A stretch of 64,000 nt of DNA, from assembly GCF_030730875.1 (NCBI RefSeq), contig NZ_JAVAMA010000002.1, forward strand, positions 186,001 to 250,000. Reading direction: 5' to 3'. Below the pieces are notes generated by a model, which saw only the letters and a list, made by a program, of their open reading frames with translations, searched no databases and was not told the DNA's origin. This document shows positions 60,544 through 64,000 of the stretch, piece by piece. Source of the DNA: Sphingomonas sp. DG1-23. GTDB lineage: Bacteria > Pseudomonadota > Alphaproteobacteria > Sphingomonadales > Sphingomonadaceae. The position numbers were made by a program, and so were the translations under genes. Numbering within the stretch: the stretch's first letter is position 1; every line of letters begins with the position of its first letter.

Positions 60544-61754
60544 CGCCGCTGTCGATCGCCTTCCTGCCGCTGACCGACAGCGCCCCGCTGGTGGTTGCCC
60601 GCGCCAGGGGCTTCGCCGAGGCGCAGGGGATCGACCTGAGCCTCGTGCGCACCACCTCATGGGCGACGCTCCGCGACCGGCTGGTCTATGGCCAGGTGCA
60701 GGCGGCGCACATGCTCGCGCCGCTGGCGATCGCGGTGAATCTCGGGCTCAGCCAGCATCCGGCGGCGCTCTCGGCGCCGTTCAAGCTCAACGTCAACGGC
60801 AATGCGCTGGTGATGGCGCGCGCATTCGCCGAGGCGCTCGATCCCGATCCGGCCAAGCGCGTGCACGATCCCGAAGCCGTGGCGCATGACTTCGCCAATG
60901 CGATCGGGCTGTACAGGCGCAAGCCGGTGATCGGCGTGGTGCATCGCTTCTCCAGCCATGCGTTGATGTTGCGCTACTGGCTCGGCTTTGCCGGGGTCGA
61001 TCCCGATCGCGACGTCAATCTGCGCGTGCTGCCGCCTTCGTTCATGGTCGAGGCGTTGCGGCTGGGCGAGATCGACGGATTCATCGCCGGCGAGCCATGG
61101 AATACCGCCGCAGTGGCCGAAGGGCTTGGCGAAATCGTCGCCGCCGGCGTCGATATCTGGCGGCGCGGGGTCGAGAAGGTGCTGGCGATGCGCACCGACT
61201 GGATGGAGGCCAATCCCGAGACGGTCGACCGGCTGCTGGTGGCGGTGTCGCAGGCGGCGGCATGGTGCGACGACCCGGCTAATCGCGACGAACTCGCGCA
61301 CTTGCTCGAACGGCCCGAGCATGTCGGCCAACCCGCCGAATGGATCATGGCGGCGCTGGGCGGGCGGCTCGTGCTGCGCCGCGGCGATGCTCCGGTCGAC
61401 ATCCCCGACTTCCTGTTGTTCCACCGCGAAGCTGCGGGGTTTCCGTGGCGCAGCCAGGCACTGTGGATCTATTCGCAACTGGTGCGCTGGGGGATGGTCG
61501 AGGCCGACCCTGCGACCGAGCGCCAGGCGGCGGATGTGTTTCGTCCCGACATCTATCGGCGCGCGCTGGGTGGAGCAGGGCTGCCGATGCCCGGCGCGAG
61601 CATGAAGCTGGAGGGCGCGCTCGCGGCGCCGCTCGGCGTCGGGACGCATCAGGGCGCGCTGACTCTCGGCCCCGACCGCTTCTTCGACGGCGCGGTGTTC
61701 GATCCGGACGATCTGCCGGGATACTTGCTGCACTTGCGCGGGAATCGCGGGTAA
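60540..61754 (+). CDS. nasS: Nitrate sensor NasS (NrtA/CmpA-like binding protein)
   Basis: A 404-aa periplasmic-binding-protein fold of the NrtA/CmpA family: LSIAFLPLTDSAPLVVARAR, SFMVEALRLGEIDGFIAGEP and RTDWMEANPETVDRLLVAV. It has no signal peptide, as expected for a cytosolic sensor that binds nitrate or nitrite and sequesters NasT, not for a transporter component. ATGA overlap with nasT ensures balanced synthesis. No nrtBC permease or ATPase genes follow; an MFS carrier takes that role. Confidence 0.9.
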   Translation: MTPLSIAFLPLTDSAPLVVARARGFAEAQGIDLSLVRTTSWATLRDRLVYGQVQAAHMLAPLAIAVNLGLSQHPAALSAPFKLNVNGNALVMARAFAEALDPDPAKRVHDPEAVAHDFANAIGLYRRKPVIGVVHRFSSHALMLRYWLGFAGVDPDRDVNLRVLPPSFMVEALRLGEIDGFIAGEPWNTAAVAEGLGEIVAAGVDIWRRGVEKVLAMRTDWMEANPETVDRLLVAVSQAAAWCDDPANRDELAHLLERPEHVGQPAEWIMAALGGRLVLRRGDAPVDIPDFLLFHREAAGFPWRSQALWIYSQLVRWGMVEADPATERQAADVFRPDIYRRALGGAGLPMPGASMKLEGALAAPLGVGTHQGALTLGPDRFFDGAVFDPDDLPGYLLHLRGNRG

Positions 61755-61800
61755 GTTTTTTGCACTTGCGAAATGTTTCCGGTTGATGAAGCTATAGGTT

Positions 61801-61856
61801 GACGCGCGCCGTAGCGCGTCCATGGAAGGCCATCCCAGCGCCGGGCCGGTCCTTTC
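61801..61856 (+). promoter_or_regulatory. Predicted ANTAR-responsive two-hairpin leader RNA
   Basis: Hairpin P1 is GACGCGC-GCCGTA-GCGCGTC (61801-61820), a perfect 7-bp stem with a hexaloop. Hairpin P2 (61824-61856) has loop AGCGCC (61837-61842) closed by CCC/GGG and continued by CC/GG, GG/CC, AA/UU and GG/UC with a small internal loop and one bulge. ANTAR proteins bind paired hexaloop hairpins with A at loop position 1 and G at 4; P2 fits exactly, P1 has G at position 4 only. A terminator follows at 61874. NasT is encoded 1.3 kb upstream. Confidence 0.75.
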
Positions 61857-61873
61857 GCAAAACCATCAGCAAA

Positions 61874-61921
61874 GCCGCTGTCCGGTCCCTGCATGCGCGG
61901 GAGGCCGGAGGCGGCTTTTTT
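61874..61921 (+). terminator. Intrinsic terminator in the nitrate transporter leader
   Basis: GCCGC (61874-61878) pairs with GCGGC (61911-61915), TCCGG with CCGGA, and CCC with GGG inside, followed by TTTTTT (61916-61921). It lies 17 nt after hairpin P2 and 55 nt before the transporter ATG, so it would stop transcription before the gene unless antiterminated. Confidence 0.85.
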
Positions 61922-61922
61922 C

Positions 61923-61960
61923 GTGCCTTTGGCACAGCGTTGAGGACGTGCCTCCGGCAC
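61923..61960 (+). other. Two small hairpins with the same stem
   Basis: GTGCC-TTT-GGCAC (61923-61935) and GTGCC-TCC-GGCAC (61948-61960) share a 5-bp stem and are 12 nt apart, between the terminator and the ribosome-binding site GGGGAG. They may protect the mRNA start after antitermination or influence translation. Confidence 0.5.
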
Positions 61961-61976
61961 GCGGGGAGTTCGGGCG

Positions 61977-63251
61977 ATGAAGATTGCAGAACTGATGCGC
62001 GAAGGCTTCGATTATGCGGGCGGCGGCGCGGACGTGGATCCGCGGCCGGCACAGGCAAAGTCGAGCTTCTGGCAATCGGGTCACACGCCGACATTGATCG
62101 CGGCATTCCTCTATTTCGATCTGGCCTTCATGGTCTGGGTGCTGCTCGGGCCGCTCGCGCCGGACATCGCCAAAGCATTGCAGCTGACCGCGGCGCAAAA
62201 GGGCCTGATGGTGGCGACGCCCACCCTCGCGGGCGCGCTGCTGCGCGTCGTCAACGGGCTGCTGGTCGACCGGATCGGGCCCAAGCGCGCCGGCGCGATC
62301 AGTCAGATCATCGTGATCGTCGGACTGTTCACGGCGTGGGCGATGGGCGTGAACAGCTTTGCCGGCACGTTGGCGCTGGGGGTGATCCTCGGCTTTGCCG
62401 GGGCGAGCTTCGCGATCGCGCTGCCGCTGGCCAGCCGCTGGTATCCGCCCGAGCATCAGGGCAAGGCGATGGGGCTCGCGGGCATGGGCAATTCGGGTAC
62501 GGTGCTCGCCGCCCTGTTCGCGCCGACGCTCGCCAAGATCTTCGGGTGGAATTCGGTGCTCGGGCTCGCCTGCATTCCGCTGACCCTGGTCTTCGTCGCC
62601 TATATGCTGATGGCGAAGGACGCGCCCAATGCGCCTGCGCCCAAGAAGCTGACGGCCTATTTCCAGCCACTCAAGCTGCCCGATGCGTGGTGGCTGATGG
62701 GGTTCTACGCGGTCACTTTCGGCGGGTTCGTCGGGCTGGCGGCATCGCTGCCGATCTATTTCACCGACCGGTTCGGGCTGACTACGATCACCGCGGGATA
62801 TTGCACCGCGGCCTGCGTGTTCGCCGGATCGCTGGTGCGGCCGCTGGGCGGGGCGCTGGCCGACCGGATCGGCGGAGTGAAGGCGCTGTCGGCGGTGTTC
62901 GTCGTCGCAGCGCTGGCGCTGGCCGGGGTCAGCATGGCGCAGACCGTGGCGAGCGCGCTGGCGTTGTTCGTCCTCGCGATGCTCGCGCTCGGCACCGGCA
63001 ACGGATCGGTGTTCCAGCTCGTGCCGCAGCGCTTCCATGCCGAGATCGGCGTGATGACCGGACTGGTCGGCATGGCCGGCGGCATCGGCGGCTTCTACCT
63101 CGCCTCGTCGCTGGGCGTCGCGAAGCAACTCACGGGAAGCTTTTCGAGCGGATTCCTGATCTTCGCGGCGCTGGCATTGGTCGCCTTTGCCGGCCTCAAT
63201 CTGGTCAAGACGCGCTGGCGCTCGACCTGGACCAGCGGCGCGCGTATCTGA
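61977..63251 (+). CDS. narK: MFS nitrate/nitrite transporter (NarK/NasA type)
   Basis: A 424-aa 12-TM nitrate/nitrite porter. Signature stretches: GFAGASFAIALPLASRWYPP, EHQGKAMGLAGMGNSGTVLA and the second nitrate signature region LGTGNGSVFQLVPQRFH. An extended N-terminal tail (about 1-35) precedes helix 1. GGGGAG lies 8 nt before the ATG. It is the first gene behind the ANTAR leader; assimilatory uptake of nitrate is the expected role. Confidence 0.93.
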   Translation: MKIAELMREGFDYAGGGADVDPRPAQAKSSFWQSGHTPTLIAAFLYFDLAFMVWVLLGPLAPDIAKALQLTAAQKGLMVATPTLAGALLRVVNGLLVDRIGPKRAGAISQIIVIVGLFTAWAMGVNSFAGTLALGVILGFAGASFAIALPLASRWYPPEHQGKAMGLAGMGNSGTVLAALFAPTLAKIFGWNSVLGLACIPLTLVFVAYMLMAKDAPNAPAPKKLTAYFQPLKLPDAWWLMGFYAVTFGGFVGLAASLPIYFTDRFGLTTITAGYCTAACVFAGSLVRPLGGALADRIGGVKALSAVFVVAALALAGVSMAQTVASALALFVLAMLALGTGNGSVFQLVPQRFHAEIGVMTGLVGMAGGIGGFYLASSLGVAKQLTGSFSSGFLIFAALALVAFAGLNLVKTRWRSTWTSGARI

Positions 63252-63258
63252 ACCGCGA

Positions 63259-63282
63259 GGGACGGGGGTTCGCCTCCGTCCC
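63259..63282 (+). other. Intercistronic hairpin between narK and the channel gene
   Basis: GGGACGG (63259-63265) pairs with CCGTCCC (63276-63282), with further GG/CC pairing inside. No U-tract follows, so read-through is expected. It lies 7 bp after the narK stop codon and 16 bp before the next ATG, which is consistent with an mRNA-stabilising or ribosome-spacing element within an operon. Confidence 0.5.
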
Positions 63283-63298
63283 GTTGAGGGGGATCGAG

Positions 63299-64000
63299 AT
63301 GAAGTCGATATTGTTGGCGGGGGCCGCATTGGCTGCTGCGGCGCCGGCTTGCGCGCAGGAGATCAAGCCGCTCGCCGAAGTGCGTGCACGTCACGAGCAT
63401 GTCGAACAGGACGGACTGGCACAGGATTCCGACGCGGTCACGGTGCGCGTTCGTGCCGGTGTGCAAGTCTCGAAAGGCGGCTGGAGCGCGCTCGCCGAGG
63501 CGCAGGGCAATATGGCGGTGGGTGATGCCTATTATGACGGGCTCCACGGCGCGGCGACACGGCCCCTGGTCGCGGATCCGGAGAATGTCGCGCTCTATCG
63601 CGCGCAGATCCAGTATCGCTCGGGGCCGCTGACCTTCACGGCCGGGCGGCAGCGGATCATGCTCGACGACGAGCGCTTCGTCGGCAATGCGGGTATCCGC
63701 CAGAGCGCGCAGACCTTCGACGCGGTGCGCGCCGAAATCACTCCGCTGAAGGGGCTCAAGCTCGATCTCAGCTATGTCTGGGATGTCCGCACGATCTGGG
63801 GCGTCGAAGGGAATGGCGCGCGCCAGCAGGGCGTGGGGGGCGACAACATCCTCGCTAATCTGAGCTATGCGACACCGGTCGGCACGCTCACCGGCTTCGC
63901 CTATCTGGTCGATCAGGACGAAGCGGCGGTGCAGGGCTATCGGCTGTCGAGCCAGAGCTATGGCGTGCGGCTGGCGGGCGCGCGGCCGCTCGGCGGCGGC
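63299..64000 (+). CDS. Alginate-export-family outer-membrane channel (partial, cut by window end)
   Basis: The frame opens with a signal peptide (MKSILLAGAALAAAAPACAQ) and stays open for 234 codons to the window edge. The mature part is beta-barrel-like: VRVRAGVQVSKGGWSALAEA, TFTAGRQRIMLDDERFVGN and YVWDVRTIWGVEG. The pattern fits the alginate export (AlgE-like) family. GAGGGGGATCGAG precedes the ATG. It follows narK in the nitrate operon, where it probably serves as a general or nitrate channel, not for alginate. Confidence 0.8.
   Translation, partial: MKSILLAGAALAAAAPACAQEIKPLAEVRARHEHVEQDGLAQDSDAVTVRVRAGVQVSKGGWSALAEAQGNMAVGDAYYDGLHGAATRPLVADPENVALYRAQIQYRSGPLTFTAGRQRIMLDDERFVGNAGIRQSAQTFDAVRAEITPLKGLKLDLSYVWDVRTIWGVEGNGARQQGVGGDNILANLSYATPVGTLTGFAYLVDQDEAAVQGYRLSSQSYGVRLAGARPLGGG

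Noticed and set aside
60540..61754. NasS as the binding protein of an ABC nitrate transporter
   Set aside because: No signal peptide and no permease or ATPase genes follow; the overlap with nasT fits the NasS-NasT sensor pair.

Overview
The window reads as a chromosomal segment of a GC-rich alphaproteobacterium, most likely Sphingomonas or a close sphingomonad. Supporting features are the very high G+C in third codon positions, many ATGA, TGATG or ATGGCTAA stop/start overlaps, alphaproteobacterial families (UPF0262, DUF2849, DUF934, DUF465, DUF6624), a TamA-TamB pair, and an abundance of intergenic hairpin repeats. The genus is inferred from gene content only. No rRNA or tRNA gene, CRISPR array, prophage or classical insertion sequence was recognised.

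Layout. 1-1016: ExbD energy-transduction subunit and a small TPR protein. 1430-6165 (minus): dCTP deaminase, exported sialate O-acetylesterase, a cupin, cytidine deaminase, a DUF6624 protein and UPF0262. 6249-7745: replicative helicase DnaB. 8038-8901: a DUF1521 protein with a probable metal-ion-induced self-cleavage site. 9104-13646 (minus): assimilatory sulfur operon cobA - DUF2849 - cysI - Rid-family gene - DUF934 - cysH, split by a large palindrome. 13833-18616 (minus): GH5 glycosidase, zinc-ribbon protein, Bax-inhibitor-1 family protein, DUF465, a small unknown and AstD. 18841-22326: SelO divergent from an alpha/beta hydrolase with only 18 bp between start codons, then a glycosyltransferase. 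22394-30491: a flavin oxidoreductase, D-2-hydroxyacid dehydrogenase, SH3 protein, thiolase, prepilin peptidase and coniferyl aldehyde dehydrogenase. 30836-39904: MarR regulator, malate synthase G, TamA and TamB. 39956-48739: Baeyer-Villiger-type monooxygenase, amine-oxidase-like protein, MaoC hydratase, GNAT, both subunits of a biotin-dependent acyl-CoA carboxylase (probably methylcrotonyl-CoA carboxylase) and a DUF559 gene. 48865-52127: M13 metallopeptidase lipoprotein and SGNH hydrolase. 52273-56390 (minus): isovaleryl-CoA dehydrogenase, Rieske protein, homogentisate dioxygenase and 4-hydroxyphenylpyruvate dioxygenase. 56520-59910: FAD/NAD(P)-binding protein, DUF6356 and an MFS carrier. 59962 to the right edge: nitrate assimilation, namely nasT, nasS, a regulatory RNA leader, a nitrate transporter and the start of an outer-membrane channel.

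How it fits together. The sulfur operon takes activated sulfate to sulfide and makes the siroheme precursor that CysI needs. Leucine catabolism (isovaleryl-CoA dehydrogenase plus MCC) lies beside tyrosine catabolism (Hpd, HmgA). Nitrate uptake appears to be controlled by NasS-NasT through transcription antitermination: a hairpin with an AGCGCC hexaloop and an intrinsic terminator lie directly in front of the transporter gene.

Most notable observations: (1) the ANTAR-type leader RNA at 61801-61921; (2) a DUF559 endonuclease-like gene bracketed by about 55-60 bp inverted copies of the local hairpin repeat, resembling a minimal mobile unit; (3) the DUF1521 protein with a GDPHVD cleavage motif; (4) a 165-bp intergenic repeat present twice in opposite orientation; (5) a Rid-family gene lacking the usual arginine inside the sulfur operon.
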